A DNA stretch of 64,000 nucleotides from Microvirga alba (GCF_015694465.1 NZ_JADQDO010000008.1:149233-213232), one strand, 5' to 3'; counted from the stretch's first letter, positions 44,273 to 54,460 are shown. Notes: generated by a model from the sequence alone, not told the origin. Numbers and translations: made by a program.

Positions 44273-44337
44273 GGCGGTTTCCAGGGTGGGCGTCCCGGCC
44301 CGTCGTGAGGGGGCCTTAGAGTCTTCGTTGCGAGTCG

Positions 44338-45729
44338 TTAGCCCCTCAGTCGGCTGAGAGGCAAGGCCATGTGGACGCGCAAACCCTCCCGGCGCCACTC
44401 CCTGTCCAGGGTCCCGCCAAGCTGGCCGGTGATGCTGCGCAACGCCAGTTGAGTGCCGAAGCCCTCGAAGGTGGGGGGGTGCGGGATCGGCGGCCCGCCG
44501 GTCTCCGTCCAAACGAGATCGATGCCGTCGGCCCCCATGGTCCAGCCGATGCTGAGCAGTCCCTTGGCCCTGGACAGGCAACCGTATTTCGCGGCGTTGG
44601 TTGCGAGTTCATGCAGGACCAACGCCAGGCTTGTCGTGGTGTTCGGGCCGACTTCGAGGGCCGGTCCTTCGATGGCGACCTGATCGCCATCCGCTTCCCT
44701 GTAGGGGGCGAGAACGGCCTTGATCAATTGTTCGAGATCAATATCGGAGTCGCTCCGGCGCACGGGGTCCGCGATGGGCCGGACCAACTCATGGGCGCGC
44801 GACAGGGCGCTCAGGCGTCCCCGCAGGAGATTCGCCATCTCCTTCGGATCCTTGGCCGTACGGGCGGTCATCGACACCATGCCATTCGCTATCGCGAAGA
44901 GGTTTTTGACGCGGTGAGTCAGCTCCCGCGTCAAGAGCTGCTTGGCCTGCTCGGCCGCGTGTTGCTCGGTGATGTCGCTGATGACGCCGGACAGGCCCGC
45001 GGCGCGTAACTCGTTCCCGTCACGGACATGATAGGCCCGCCCGTTCGAGCGGATCCACCGAATCTCCCCTTCCGGCGTGACTGTCCGGTACTCCACTTCG
45101 TAACGGCCGTTCGAGCCACGCGCCGTCGCCATCGCCATGCGCTGCGCAACCAAGGCCCGATCGTCCTCGTGGATCCGCGCCATCGCCTCGTCGAGAGGAA
45201 GGCTATACAAGCCGTTGTGAGGGATATTGAAGAGAGAGCAGGTTCCCTCGTCCCAGCTGACCACACCCCTGTCGAGGTCGATCTTCCAGGTGCCGAGACG
45301 AGACGCCTCCAGCGCCAGGCGATATTGCTTCTCGAGGCTTCGAAGTGCTTCTTCCGCTTGTTTTTGCCGTTCGATATCGGTGGCGGTGCCGAACCAACGG
45401 ACGACTTTCCCCCCGGTGTCGCAAACCGGGTTGCCTCTGACGAGGACCCAAACGTATTCACCACTCGCCTTGCGGAGCCTGTATTCGACCTCATAGGGCC
45501 GTTGGGTTGCAATCGCCTGGGCCCAAATGACCTCAGCGGGTGGCAGATCATCGGGGTGAATGGCACTCTTCCAGCGGTCGCCCGCGGATTTCTCGTAATT
45601 CAGGCCTGTGAATTCATGCCAGCGCTGGTTGAAATAGTCATTATACCCGTCAGACCGCGCGGACCAGACGAGCTGCGGCAGGCTTTCGGCCAAAATGGCG
45701 AATTGGCCTTCAGTTTCCTTGAAATCCAC
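44338..45729 (-). CDS. PAS-domain sensor histidine kinase, HWE family
   Basis: About 463 residues from GTG 45729. There are two PAS/PAC modules (about 5-120 and 130-255; FNQRWHEFTGLNYEKSAGDRW and YEVEYRTVTPEGEIRWIRSNGRAY), then an HWE phosphoacceptor domain with the His at about 272 in ELTHRVKNLFAIANGMVSM, and the ATP-binding end LALVLHELATNAAKYGCLS with GFGTQLALRSITGQLGGTL. No membrane segment is visible, so it senses inside the cell. HWE kinases signal light, redox or general stress in alphaproteobacteria. No response regulator gene is adjacent. GTG 45729 follows AAGGGGGC; ATG 45816 and 45849 are alternatives. Confidence 0.88.
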   Translation of the reverse strand: MDFKETEGQFAILAESLPQLVWSARSDGYNDYFNQRWHEFTGLNYEKSAGDRWKSAIHPDDLPPAEVIWAQAIATQRPYEVEYRLRKASGEYVWVLVRGNPVCDTGGKVVRWFGTATDIERQKQAEEALRSLEKQYRLALEASRLGTWKIDLDRGVVSWDEGTCSLFNIPHNGLYSLPLDEAMARIHEDDRALVAQRMAMATARGSNGRYEVEYRTVTPEGEIRWIRSNGRAYHVRDGNELRAAGLSGVISDITEQHAAEQAKQLLTRELTHRVKNLFAIANGMVSMTARTAKDPKEMANLLRGRLSALSRAHELVRPIADPVRRSDSDIDLEQLIKAVLAPYREADGDQVAIEGPALEVGPNTTTSLALVLHELATNAAKYGCLSRAKGLLSIGWTMGADGIDLVWTETGGPPIPHPPTFEGFGTQLALRSITGQLGGTLDREWRREGLRVHMALPLSRLRG

Positions 45730-45981
45730 TCGCGCCCCCTTGGATTGGCTTAGCGTGTGGCGAGACCCCCCAATAGAGCCACATTTTGCGGTTCTTTGGG
45801 GAGGCATACAACCCATAATCGACCTTATCCTGTAGCTTCCCAAACGCAAGGAGTAGCCGCAGGGTCATGAAGGCTTTAAGGATTTGCCCGGATCTGGCGC
45901 TTCTCGGTGTGAGTGCCTAGATGCAAGGTAGTCCTCGAACAATAAGAAATATTTCCCACGCCGAGGCTGGTTTCCTTTTTG

Positions 45982-47028
45982 ATGAATGATCTGAGTCCCC
46001 ACCGGGCGTCGGCCCCTGATATGTCATCGGCCGAGGCCCTCCATCCAAAAGAACGGCGGTCTCGCCGTTTCGCGTGGATCGGGATGGCGGCGAGCGTGCT
46101 TTTGTTCGGCGCGTCGATTGTGGTGCTCTGGCATATTGTCTCCGGCATCGACGTCAACGAGTTGAAAGCGGCCTTCACAGCCGCGAGCCTGCGCCAGATC
46201 GGTTTGGCGGTCCTTTTGACGACGGTCAGCTATGGCCTTCTGACCTGCTACGACGCCATCGCTCTGAAGCAGCTGAAGCTGCACATTCCCTATCGCACCA
46301 CGGCTCTGGCCTCGTTCACGAGCTATGCGGTGAGCTTCACCCTCGGCTTCCCCCTTCTGACCGCGGGCACCGTGCGCTACTGGATCTATGCCTCGAAAGG
46401 GCTGAGCGCCGGCCGCGTCGCCAGCCTGACCGTGATCGCCGGCGTGACATTCTGGCTCGGCATGGCGCTTGTCCTGGGCTGGAGCATGCTCGGTCAGGCC
46501 GAGGCCCTGGCCAATCTCGTTTATACGAACATGCGGCTCAATCAGCTCGTCGGTCTGGGTGCCGCCGGTTCGGTTGTCGCTTATCTCGCTTGGGTTTCGG
46601 TGAAGCGGCGGGTGGTGAAGATCCAGGGCTGGAGACTGGATTTGCCCGGTTTCCGCTTGTCGGTCGCGCAGATCCTGATCGGGGCGGCGGATGTGTGCGC
46701 CGGAGCGGGCGTGCTCTTCGTGCTTCTGCCGGGTGGACACAATATCAGTTTCGAGACCTTCCTCGCGGTCTATATTTTTGCAGTGATGCTGGGTGTGGCC
46801 AGCCATGCGCCGGGTGGGCTTGGCGTGTTCGAGGCGACGATTTTGCTGGCGCTGTCGAGCTATCCGCGCGAGCCGGTGCTTGGGGCGTTGCTTCTCTACC
46901 GCCTCTGCTATTACCTCATTCCCTTCGTCGTCGCTCTCGCGTTTCTCGGCGCCTATGAGGTTCGCAACCGCATCCGGTCGTCGCGGGGAGCCTTCAGGCC
47001 GGACGAGAGCGAGTCCACATCGGATTGA
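45982..47028 (+). CDS. Integral membrane protein, lysylphosphatidylglycerol synthase TM-region / UPF0104 family
   Basis: A 348-residue protein with about eight membrane segments (for example WIGMAASVLLFGASIVVLWHIV, ASFTSYAVSFTLGFPLLTAGTVRYWIYA, VAVFTFWLG-like VIAGVTFWLGMALVLGW and YLIPFVVALAFLGAYEV). The SHAPGGLGVFEATILL stretch near residue 275 is the family mark (the P-GG-LG-x-x-E motif of the MprF membrane part). Only the flippase-like membrane part is present, with no synthetase domain. It may translocate or modify lipids. ATG 45982 comes right after an in-frame TTG. Confidence 0.85.
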   Translation: MNDLSPHRASAPDMSSAEALHPKERRSRRFAWIGMAASVLLFGASIVVLWHIVSGIDVNELKAAFTAASLRQIGLAVLLTTVSYGLLTCYDAIALKQLKLHIPYRTTALASFTSYAVSFTLGFPLLTAGTVRYWIYASKGLSAGRVASLTVIAGVTFWLGMALVLGWSMLGQAEALANLVYTNMRLNQLVGLGAAGSVVAYLAWVSVKRRVVKIQGWRLDLPGFRLSVAQILIGAADVCAGAGVLFVLLPGGHNISFETFLAVYIFAVMLGVASHAPGGLGVFEATILLALSSYPREPVLGALLLYRLCYYLIPFVVALAFLGAYEVRNRIRSSRGAFRPDESESTSD

Positions 47029-47109
47029 GAGGCTCGCGACAAGCAGGATGACTCTTCAAGGCACCCGCTCTACACAGAGGTCTCCTTCCCAAGGACCTGT
47101 CAGCACCCC

Positions 47110-48423
47110 ATGAGCGACCTTGAAGAAAGTCCGTCGAAGGAGGGCCCGGAAGGCACCAATCCGGCGCGGCTCGGGGCCATTCGCGGTGCGGTCGTCGCGT
47201 CCATCCTGATGCTCGTCATCATTGCGGTGCGGGGACACTGGGATATTTGGCTTCTGGCGGGAGCGGCCTTCACGATCGCGCTTGGCGCGCTGGTCGGTGG
47301 GCCGCGACGTGGCCTTCGGAGCGGCCTTCTTCGGGCAGGCCCCCGCCAACTCAAGGAAAACCGCCGGCCGGGCGTCGCCGATGCGCTCCTGGCGCATATT
47401 CCCGACCCGGTCATTCTCGTGGATCGGCGCGCCCTGGTGGTGGAAGCCAACGCGGCCGCGCGGGTTCTGCTGCCGGGCCTGAAGAACGGGCATCCGCTGT
47501 CCTTCGCCCTTCGCAGCCCGGATGTTCTCGATGGCATCGACGAGGTGCTGTCCTCCGGCGTTCCCTTGAAGGTCGAATATTCCGAGCGTGTCCCGACGGA
47601 GCGGACCTTCGAGGTGCATATCGGCCTGCTCCAGCCGGACGCCTCGGGTGTCGAGGTGCTTTCCGGCGTCGTGCTGTTCTTCCGCGACCTCACTTCTGCC
47701 CGGCGTCTCGAGGCCATGCGCGCCGATTTCGTCGCCAATGCGAGCCACGAGCTGCGCACGCCGCTCGCTTCCCTTCTCGGCTTCATCGAAACCTTGCAAG
47801 GACCTGCCCGCAACGACGCCAAGGCCCGCGAGCGCTTTCTCGACATCATGCGGGGGCAGGCGCAGCGCATGAAGCGCCTGATCGACGATCTCCTGTCCCT
47901 GTCGCGCATCGAGATGCGCGCCCACGTGCCGCCGACTGAGCCGGTCGATCTCACCTCCATCGCCAGGCAGATGGTCGAGACGCTGACGCCGCTCGCGCGG
48001 GATCGGGGCGTTGTGATTCAGGCGACGCTGCCAGATGGACCGCTCCCGGTTCTCGGCGATCGCGACGAGCTTCTGCGCGTCATCGAAAACCTCATCGAGA
48101 ACGCGGTGAAATACGGCGAGAGCGGCGGTAAGGTCGAGGTGGAACTTGCCAGCGTCCCCACCCCCGGTGATCAAGGGTCGTCTCAGGCGATCCTGGCGGT
48201 GCAGGATTACGGCCCCGGAATCGCTCCGGAATATCTCCCCCGGCTCACCGAGCGATTCTACCGCGTAGATGTGGCGGAAAGCCGGGACAAGGGCGGCACG
48301 GGTCTGGGGCTTGCCATCGTCAAGCACATCGTCAACCGCCATCGCGGCCATCTCGACATCGCCAGCGAGCCGGGTCGGGGTGCTCGGTTCACCGTTACGT
48401 TGCCGGAAGCGCAGAGAGCCTGA
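47110..48423 (+). CDS. phoR: Phosphate regulon sensor kinase PhoR
   Basis: A 437-residue histidine kinase. Two short membrane segments near the N-terminus (about 28-64) are followed by a PAS-like domain (about 95-195), the phosphoacceptor His213 in FVANASHELRTPLASLLGFIETLQG, and the ATPase blocks VIENLIENAVKYGESG, VQDYGPGIAPEYLPRLTERFYRVD and DKGGTGLGLAIVKHIVNRH. The F-x-ANASHELRTPLASLLGFIETL text is PhoR-specific. It phosphorylates PhoB under phosphate limitation. It stands first in the cluster, upstream of a Pho box and pstS. Confidence 0.94.
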   Translation: MSDLEESPSKEGPEGTNPARLGAIRGAVVASILMLVIIAVRGHWDIWLLAGAAFTIALGALVGGPRRGLRSGLLRAGPRQLKENRRPGVADALLAHIPDPVILVDRRALVVEANAAARVLLPGLKNGHPLSFALRSPDVLDGIDEVLSSGVPLKVEYSERVPTERTFEVHIGLLQPDASGVEVLSGVVLFFRDLTSARRLEAMRADFVANASHELRTPLASLLGFIETLQGPARNDAKARERFLDIMRGQAQRMKRLIDDLLSLSRIEMRAHVPPTEPVDLTSIARQMVETLTPLARDRGVVIQATLPDGPLPVLGDRDELLRVIENLIENAVKYGESGGKVEVELASVPTPGDQGSSQAILAVQDYGPGIAPEYLPRLTERFYRVDVAESRDKGGTGLGLAIVKHIVNRHRGHLDIASEPGRGARFTVTLPEAQRA

Positions 48424-48463
48424 ACCCAGGAAACGTAAGGCTTTTTCGTTCGCGGCGGCCGGG

Positions 48464-48492
48464 CTGTCATTTAATTGTCATCCAACTGTCGT
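48464..48492 (+). promoter_or_regulatory. Pho box (three PhoB half-sites) before pstS
   Basis: CTGTCAT, TTGTCAT and CTGTCGT start at 48464, 48475 and 48486, each 11 bases apart and separated by four-base AT-rich spacers (TTAA, CCAA). This is the PhoB direct-repeat pattern with an extra half-site. It lies between phoR and pstS, about 97 bases before the pstS start, and should activate pstSCAB-phoU-phoB at low phosphate. Confidence 0.92.
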
Positions 48493-48588
48493 AGACCCGA
48501 CATCGGTCGGGCCTAGCTGTCCACTCGCGCGGTTAGGCACCTCATGATGTGAGCCAGCTGTCGCGTTTGTATGAACAGGAGACGTCTC

Positions 48589-49632
48589 GTGAAACTCATG
48601 TCCTACGCCCTCGCTGCCGGCCTTGCCGTCGCGGCCTTTACGAACCCGGCTGCCGCTGCTGACATCACCGGCGCAGGCGCGACCTTCCCGTTCCCGATCT
48701 ACGCGAAGTGGGCAGAAGCCTACAAGAAAGAGACCGGAAACGGCCTGAATTACCAGTCCATCGGCTCCGGTGGCGGCATCAAGCAGATCCAGGCGAAGAC
48801 CGTCGATTTCGGTGCGACCGATGCGCCCCTGAAGGGCGAAGACCTCGACAAGAGCGGCCTCCTGCAGTTCCCGACTGTGATGGGCGGCATCGTGCCGGTC
48901 ATCAACATTCCGGGCGTCGAAGCCGGCCAGCTCAAGCTGACGGGCGAACTCCTGGCCGACATCTTCCAGGGCAAGATCGCCAAGTGGAGCGACGCCAAGA
49001 TCGCGCAAGCGAACCCCGGCGTGAAGCTGCCCGACGCGGCCATTACCCCGGTCTATCGCTCGGACGCCTCGGGTACCACGAACGTTTTCACGACCTACCT
49101 CTCGCAGGTTTCCGAGAGCTGGAAGTCGGGCCTCGGCGCGAACACCACCGTCAGCTGGCCGGTCGGCCAGGGCGGCAAGGGTAACGAGGGCGTCGCCGCG
49201 ACCGTGAAGCAGGTTCCGAACGCGATCGGCTACGTCGAGTACGCCTACGCCAAGCAGAACAATATTCCCTACGCTCTGCTCCAGAACAAGGGCGGCAAGT
49301 ATCCGAAGCCCGACGACAAGTCCTTTCAGGCCGCGGCTGCCAAGGCTGACTGGAATGCCGCTCCCGGCTTCGGCATCTCGCTGACCAACCAGCCCGGCGA
49401 CGAGGCTTGGCCGATCACCGCGCCGACCTTCATCCTGATCTACAAGAACCCGGAAACGCCCGCGCAGACCGCCGAAGTGCTGAAGTTCTTCGACTGGGCT
49501 TACAAAAACGGCGGCAAGCTGGCTTCCGATCTCGACTACGTCCCGCTGCCGGACAACGTCGTCGGCATGGTCGAAGCCGCTTGGGCCAAGGACATCAAGG
49601 ACAAGTCCGGCGCAGCCCTCTTCAAGAAGTAA
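48589..49632 (+). CDS. pstS: Phosphate ABC transporter substrate-binding protein PstS
   Basis: A 347-residue protein with a signal peptide (MSYALAAGLAVAAFTNPAAAAD, cut before ADITG). The mature start DITGAGATFPFPIYAKWAEAYKKETG is the PstS hallmark, and phosphate-binding loops are GSGGGIKQIQAKTVDFGATDAPL and VYRSDASGTTNVFT. It captures phosphate in the periplasm. GTG 48589 is preferred since AGGAGA lies six bases upstream; ATG 48571 is in frame, with the ribosome site inside its coding part. Confidence 0.96.
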   Translation: MKLMSYALAAGLAVAAFTNPAAAADITGAGATFPFPIYAKWAEAYKKETGNGLNYQSIGSGGGIKQIQAKTVDFGATDAPLKGEDLDKSGLLQFPTVMGGIVPVINIPGVEAGQLKLTGELLADIFQGKIAKWSDAKIAQANPGVKLPDAAITPVYRSDASGTTNVFTTYLSQVSESWKSGLGANTTVSWPVGQGGKGNEGVAATVKQVPNAIGYVEYAYAKQNNIPYALLQNKGGKYPKPDDKSFQAAAAKADWNAAPGFGISLTNQPGDEAWPITAPTFILIYKNPETPAQTAEVLKFFDWAYKNGGKLASDLDYVPLPDNVVGMVEAAWAKDIKDKSGAALFKK

Positions 49633-49667
49633 TCGGCTGACCGGCCACCAAAATTGAGGTACGGCGG

Positions 49668-50639
49668 ATGTCTGTCCTGTCTGATCGGATGATCATATCA
49701 AACATGCAGAGCGTCCGCCGTTCCTCTCAGCCGGTCTTCGACCGGGTCTTCCGGTGGGCGAGCTACGGCTCGGCCCTCCTCGTCCTGATTGTTCTCGCCG
49801 GCATCATCGGCTCGATGATCTACGGCGGCATGCCCGCTTTCCGCGAGTTCGGCTTCGGCTTCGTCACCTCGAGCGCCTGGGATGTCGGGCGTGATCAATA
49901 CGGGGCCTGGGTCGCCATCGTCGGCACGCTGACATCGGCTCTCATCGCGCTCGTGATCGGCGTGCCGCTCTCCATCGGCATCGCAATTTTCCTCACCCAG
50001 CTCTGCCCCCCATGGCTCAAGCGTCCGGTCGCCACGACGATCGAGCTTCTCGCCGCTGTGCCGAGCATCATCTACGGCATGTGGGGCCTCTTCGTTTTCG
50101 CTCCGCTCTTCGCCAAATTCGTCCAGATCCCCGTTTCCTCGATCGTCGAGGGCCTGCCGTTCTTCGGCACCATTCTTTACGCGCGGGTTCCGTCGGGCGT
50201 CGGCGTGCTGACCGCCGGCATCATCCTGGCGATCATGATCATCCCATTCATCGCCTCGATCACCCGCGATATTCTCGATCAGATCCCGACCATGCTGCGC
50301 GAGAGCGCCTACGGCATCGGCTGCACCACCTGGGAAGTCGTCCGCCATGTCCTGCTGCCTCAAGCGGGCGTGAGCATCATCGGCGCCATCATGCTTGGCC
50401 TCGGCCGCGCGTTGGGTGAGACGATGGCGGTCACCTTCGTCATCGGCAACGCGAACCGTTTGTCCCTGTCACTCTTCGATCCGGGCTCCACCATCGCATC
50501 GCGGATCGCCAATGAGTTCAACGAGGCGGCGGGGCTGCAGCTCAACGCGCTTCTCGCGCTCGGCTGCATCCTGTTCCTGGTCACGTTCACCGTTCTTGTG
50601 CTCGCGCGCCTTTTGATCGCGCAGGTCAAGGCGAGATAA
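49668..50639 (+). CDS. pstC: Phosphate ABC transporter permease PstC
   Basis: A 323-residue inner-membrane protein with six main segments. The core has [54 protein letters not shown], the ATPase-coupling loop [24 protein letters not shown] and [22 protein letters not shown]. It forms the phosphate channel with PstA. It starts 35 bases after pstS; the longer gap after the binding-protein gene is usual for this operon. Confidence 0.95.
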   Translation: MSVLSDRMIISNMQSVRRSSQPVFDRVFRWASYGSALLVLIVLAGIIGSMIYGGMPAFREFGFGFVTSSAWDVGRDQYGAWVAIVGTLTSALIALVIGVPLSIGIAIFLTQLCPPWLKRPVATTIELLAAVPSIIYGMWGLFVFAPLFAKFVQIPVSSIVEGLPFFGTILYARVPSGVGVLTAGIILAIMIIPFIASITRDILDQIPTMLRESAYGIGCTTWEVVRHVLLPQAGVSIIGAIMLGLGRALGETMAVTFVIGNANRLSLSLFDPGSTIASRIANEFNEAAGLQLNALLALGCILFLVTFTVLVLARLLIAQVKAR

Positions 50640-50649
50640 GGGGGACAGG

Positions 50650-51546
50650 ATGATGGGTACCTTGCCGCAGCATCTTCCCGTCGTGAATCCTCCCGCCTGG
50701 GCGCGCGTGCGTCGGAGCCGTCGGATGGCGGATCGCGCGCTGAAGGTCACCTGCACCTTGTTCACCCTGCTCGGGGTCGCCGTGCTGGGCTGGATTCTTG
50801 TGATGCTTCTGATCGAGGGCGGCCGTGGCCTCTCGCTGGCCGTCTTCACGCAGACCACACCCGGTCCCGGCAGCGAGGGCGGCGGCATCGCCAACGCACT
50901 CGTCGGCAGCTTGATCCTGACGGTTCTCGGCATCGTGGTCGCCACGCCCATCGGCGTTTTGGCGGGAACCTATCTCGCCGAATACGGCAAGGGCTCCAAG
51001 CTTGCCGAGCTGATCCGCTTCGTGAACGACATCCTGCTCGCCGCGCCCAGCATTCTCATCGGCCTGTTCGTCTACACCCTCATGGTGCAGCCGATGGGGA
51101 GTTATTCCGGTTGGGCCGGCGGGGTCGCTTTGGCGATCATCGCGGTTCCGGTCATCGTGCGCACGACGGAGGACATGCTCAGCCTCGTCCCCGGCTCGCT
51201 GCGCGAGGCGGGCGTGGCTCTTGGCGCGCCTATGTCGACGGTGATCATGAGCATCAGTTGGCGTGCTGCCCGCGCGGGCATGGTCACGGGGGTGCTTCTC
51301 GCGACCGCACGCATCGCGGGCGAGACCGCGCCGCTGCTCTTCACCGCGCTCAACAATAATTTCTGGTTCAAGCCGAACCTCATGGGTGGCGTTTCGAACC
51401 TGCCGGTCATGATCTACCAATTTGCCCTCGCGCCGTATCAGAACTGGCGCGAGCTCGCCTGGGCCGGAGCGTTGATCATCACTCTGTCGATCCTGGCGCT
51501 GTCGATTGCTGCGCGCCTCGTCTTGAAGAAGGATAAAGTCCGATGA
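50650..51546 (+). CDS. pstA: Phosphate ABC transporter permease PstA
   Basis: A 298-residue inner-membrane protein. [56 protein letters not shown], the coupling loop [28 protein letters not shown] and [21 protein letters not shown] are PstA hallmarks. It pairs with PstC. It starts 10 bases after pstC (GGGGGACAGG ribosome site); its stop overlaps the pstB start (ATGA). Confidence 0.95.
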   Translation: MMGTLPQHLPVVNPPAWARVRRSRRMADRALKVTCTLFTLLGVAVLGWILVMLLIEGGRGLSLAVFTQTTPGPGSEGGGIANALVGSLILTVLGIVVATPIGVLAGTYLAEYGKGSKLAELIRFVNDILLAAPSILIGLFVYTLMVQPMGSYSGWAGGVALAIIAVPVIVRTTEDMLSLVPGSLREAGVALGAPMSTVIMSISWRAARAGMVTGVLLATARIAGETAPLLFTALNNNFWFKPNLMGGVSNLPVMIYQFALAPYQNWRELAWAGALIITLSILALSIAARLVLKKDKVR

Positions 51547-52361
51547 GCCCGATTGCCGTCACTGCGAGCAGCGCTATCGGCCATTCGGCACCCGCGGACC
51601 TCAACGCTCCGGTTCGCATCGGTGTCCGGAACCTGAATTTCTATTATGGGGATTTCCTGAGCCTGAAGGACATCTCCATCGATTTCTTCGACCGGCAGGT
51701 CACGGCACTGATCGGCCCGTCCGGTTGCGGAAAATCGACGCTCCTGCGAACCTTCAACCGCATCTACAGCCTCTATCCGGAGCAGCGCGCCGAAGGTGAA
51801 ATCCTGCTCGATGGGCAGAACGTGCTCTCGTCCGCGGTCGATGTGAACGAATTGCGCGCCCGCGTCGGCATGGTGTTCCAGAAGCCGACACCGTTCCCCA
51901 TGTCGATCTACGACAACATCGCCTTCGGCATCCGGCTCTATGAGAAGCTGCCGAAGGGCGAACTCGACGACCGGATTGAAGAAGCCCTGCGCAAGGCGGC
52001 ATTGTGGGACGAGGTGAAGGACAAGCTGCGCCAATCGGGCATGGGCCTGTCCGGCGGCCAGCAGCAGCGTCTTTGCATCGCGCGCACCATCGCGCAGCGG
52101 CCGGAAGTGATCCTGCTCGACGAGCCGACCTCGGCGCTTGATCCGATCTCGACCGGCAAGATCGAGGATCTGATCGAGCAATTGCGGACCGAGTTCACCA
52201 TCGTCATCGTGACGCACAACATGCAGCAGGCGGCGCGCATCTCGCAATTCACCGCCTTCATGTATCTCGGCGAATTGGTCGAGTTCGGGCCGACGAACAA
52301 GATGTTCATGACCCCCACCAAAAAGCAGACCCAGGATTACATCACGGGCCGCTTCGGCTGA
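51543..52361 (+). CDS. pstB: Phosphate ABC transporter ATPase PstB
   Basis: A 272-residue ATPase. The N-terminal [44 protein letters not shown] holds the Walker A; then come [22 protein letters not shown], the signature [36 protein letters not shown] and [12 protein letters not shown]. All are PstB-specific forms. It powers phosphate import and helps signal phosphate state to PhoR through PhoU. Confidence 0.97.
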   Translation: MSPIAVTASSAIGHSAPADLNAPVRIGVRNLNFYYGDFLSLKDISIDFFDRQVTALIGPSGCGKSTLLRTFNRIYSLYPEQRAEGEILLDGQNVLSSAVDVNELRARVGMVFQKPTPFPMSIYDNIAFGIRLYEKLPKGELDDRIEEALRKAALWDEVKDKLRQSGMGLSGGQQQRLCIARTIAQRPEVILLDEPTSALDPISTGKIEDLIEQLRTEFTIVIVTHNMQQAARISQFTAFMYLGELVEFGPTNKMFMTPTKKQTQDYITGRFG

Positions 52362-52387
52362 CCGAAGCGCTTCAAGGGAGACCTCCC

Positions 52388-53098
52388 ATGGCGGAGCATA
52401 TTGTCAGCTCCTACGACACCGATTTGCAGGACCTCCGGCGACGGATTTCCGAGATGGGCGGCATCGCCGAGAAGATGCTCGTCGATTCCATCGCGGCGCT
52501 CGTTCGGCGGGATATGCCGCTCGCGCAGAACGTCATCGCCTCCGACATGCGTCTCGACGTGTTACAGCGCGAGGTGGAGGAGAGCGCGATCCTCACCATC
52601 GCCCGCCGTCAGCCGCTCGCCGTCGACTTGCGCGAAACGATCTCCGCGATCCGCGTGTCGAGCGATGTGGAGCGCATCGGCGATCTGGCGAAGAACATCG
52701 CCAAGCGCGCGCTCGCCATCGGCGGGCAGTTCCAACCGCAAAAGATCGTCGTCGGCGTGCAGCATATGAGCGACCTCGTGCTGGGGCAGCTCAAGGACGT
52801 GCTCGATGCCTATGCGCAGCAGGATACGGCAAAGGCGCTCGATGTCTGGCAGCGGGATGGGGCGATCGACGCGCTCTATACCTCGCTGTTCCGCGAGCTT
52901 CTGACCTACATGATGGAAGATCCACGCAACATTTCGTTCTGCACGCATCTCCTGTTCTGCGCCAAGAACATTGAGCGCATCGGCGATCACACCACCAACA
53001 TCGCCGAGACGGTGCATTACCTCGTGACGGGCGAGACCCTGGCGATCGACCGGCCGAAGAACGACCGCTCGATCGATGCGACTGTCGCTGGAGAGTAA
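52388..53098 (+). CDS. phoU: Phosphate signalling protein PhoU
   Basis: A 236-residue all-helical protein with two PhoU repeats. The metal-binding helices show VSSDVERIGDLAKNIAKRAL (about residues 90-110) and FCAKNIERIGDHTTNIAETVHYLVTGE near the end, the E/D-R-I-G-D-x-x-x-N-I motifs of each repeat. It links the Pst transporter with PhoR and dampens kinase activity at high phosphate. It starts 26 bases after pstB with a GGGAG ribosome site. Confidence 0.96.
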   Translation: MAEHIVSSYDTDLQDLRRRISEMGGIAEKMLVDSIAALVRRDMPLAQNVIASDMRLDVLQREVEESAILTIARRQPLAVDLRETISAIRVSSDVERIGDLAKNIAKRALAIGGQFQPQKIVVGVQHMSDLVLGQLKDVLDAYAQQDTAKALDVWQRDGAIDALYTSLFRELLTYMMEDPRNISFCTHLLFCAKNIERIGDHTTNIAETVHYLVTGETLAIDRPKNDRSIDATVAGE

Positions 53099-53100
53099 GG

Positions 53101-53814
53101 ATGGGACCTCGCGTTCTGATCGTCGAGGATGAGGAGCCGCTCACGCTCCTCCTGCGCTACAATCTCGAAGCCGAAGGCTACGAGGTGGATAGCGTCGCGC
53201 GCGGAGACGATGCGGAGATCCGCCTGCGCGAGCAAGTGCCGGATATCGTACTGCTCGACTGGATGCTGCCCGGGCTCTCGGGGATCGAACTCTGCCGGCG
53301 CATCCGCGTGCGGCCTGAAACCGAGCGCCTCCCGGTCATCATGCTCACCGCTCGCGGCGAAGAGGGCGACCGCATTCGCGGCCTTGCCACGGGCGCGGAC
53401 GATTACATCGTCAAGCCTTTCTCCGTGCCGGAGCTCCTGGCGCGTGTCCGGGCCCTTCTCCGCCGCACGAAGCCGACACATATCGCCAGTCTCCTGATGG
53501 CAGGCGACATGGAGTTGGACCGCGAAACCCATCGGGTCCGCCGCAACGGCAACGAATTGCACCTGGGTCCGACCGAGTTCCGTCTGCTGGAATTCCTGAT
53601 GCAGAGCCCCGGCCGCGTCTTCAGCCGCGAGCATCTGCTCAACGCCGTCTGGGGACATGACGTCTATATCGACGAGCGCACGGTCGATGTGCATGTGGGC
53701 CGCTTGCGCAAGGCGATCAATCTGCCGCGCAAGCCCGACCCCATTCGGACGGTACGCGGCGCGGGTTATTCGTTCGATGAGACCTTTGCCCGCGATGAGG
53801 CGGCGTTGAACTAA
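53101..53814 (+). CDS. phoB: Phosphate regulon response regulator PhoB
   Basis: A 237-residue OmpR-family regulator. The receiver domain has acidic residues near 10-12, the phosphoacceptor Asp53 in VLLDWMLPGLSG, LTARGEEGDRIRGLATGADDYIVKPF with the conserved Lys, and then a winged-helix DNA-binding domain with LGPTEFRLLEFLMQSPGRVFSREHLLNAVWG and VDVHVGRLRKAIN. It binds Pho boxes such as the one at 48464. It begins two bases after phoU, closing the operon. Confidence 0.97.
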   Translation: MGPRVLIVEDEEPLTLLLRYNLEAEGYEVDSVARGDDAEIRLREQVPDIVLLDWMLPGLSGIELCRRIRVRPETERLPVIMLTARGEEGDRIRGLATGADDYIVKPFSVPELLARVRALLRRTKPTHIASLLMAGDMELDRETHRVRRNGNELHLGPTEFRLLEFLMQSPGRVFSREHLLNAVWGHDVYIDERTVDVHVGRLRKAINLPRKPDPIRTVRGAGYSFDETFARDEAALN

Positions 53815-53858
53815 CGCGTTGACTGGTGGCCGTTGGCGTTTTGTGGCATCGATCACGG

Positions 53859-54347
53859 ATGATCATCGAAGCAGAGGACTCAAGTCACCACATTGCGGTG
53901 CGCCTGCTCCATGTTGAGGCGTTCCCGTCCCCAGCAGAGGCTGATCTGGTCGATCAGCTTCGTCGCGATGGCGATGCAAGCATTTCCCTTGTGGCGATAG
54001 CGGAGGGCCGCGTCGTCGGACACGTCATGTTCTCGAGGATGAAGGCAGCCTTCAGGGCACTTGGCCTCGCGCCGGTCGCTGTCGCCGTGGACAAGCGCAT
54101 GCAGGGCGTTGCCGCGGCGCTCATTGAGGAAGGCATCAAGCGGGCGAAGGCGGATGGTTGCGAAGGCATTTTTGTGCTGGGCGATCCAGATTATTATCGC
54201 CGCTTCGGCTTCAGTGCCGGCGCGGCGGCGGCGTTCGAGTCTCCTTTTGCGGGGCCCCATTTGATGCTGCTCCCACTGGGTGACATGAGTGTGCCTTCCA
54301 ACGCGGGGCAAATCGAGTACGCACCGGCTTTTTCAACATTGGGATGA
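53859..54347 (+). CDS. GNAT family N-acetyltransferase
   Basis: A 162-residue protein starting MIIEAEDSSHHIAVRLLHVEAF. The acetyl-CoA site is APVAVAVDKRMQGVAAALIEEGIKRAKADG (a relaxed Q-x-x-G-x-G/A motif), followed by GIFVLGDPDYYRRFGFSAG, the YjaB/YhbS-type motif with YYRRFGF. Family members acetylate small amines or protein N-termini; the substrate is unknown. The frame is open upstream, but ATG 53859 fits the family start. The gene follows phoB by 44 bases but shows no functional link. Confidence 0.85.
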   Translation: MIIEAEDSSHHIAVRLLHVEAFPSPAEADLVDQLRRDGDASISLVAIAEGRVVGHVMFSRMKAAFRALGLAPVAVAVDKRMQGVAAALIEEGIKRAKADGCEGIFVLGDPDYYRRFGFSAGAAAAFESPFAGPHLMLLPLGDMSVPSNAGQIEYAPAFSTLG

Positions 54348-54460
54348 ACGGCCGATCCTGGTGACGAAGGCTGGGAGCGGGAGACGGTCTCCTGCCTCGG
54401 CAAACGTCTTTCACCGGATGCTCGGGAATTGCCGACGTCCAGCCCCGGCGCTGATCAGGC

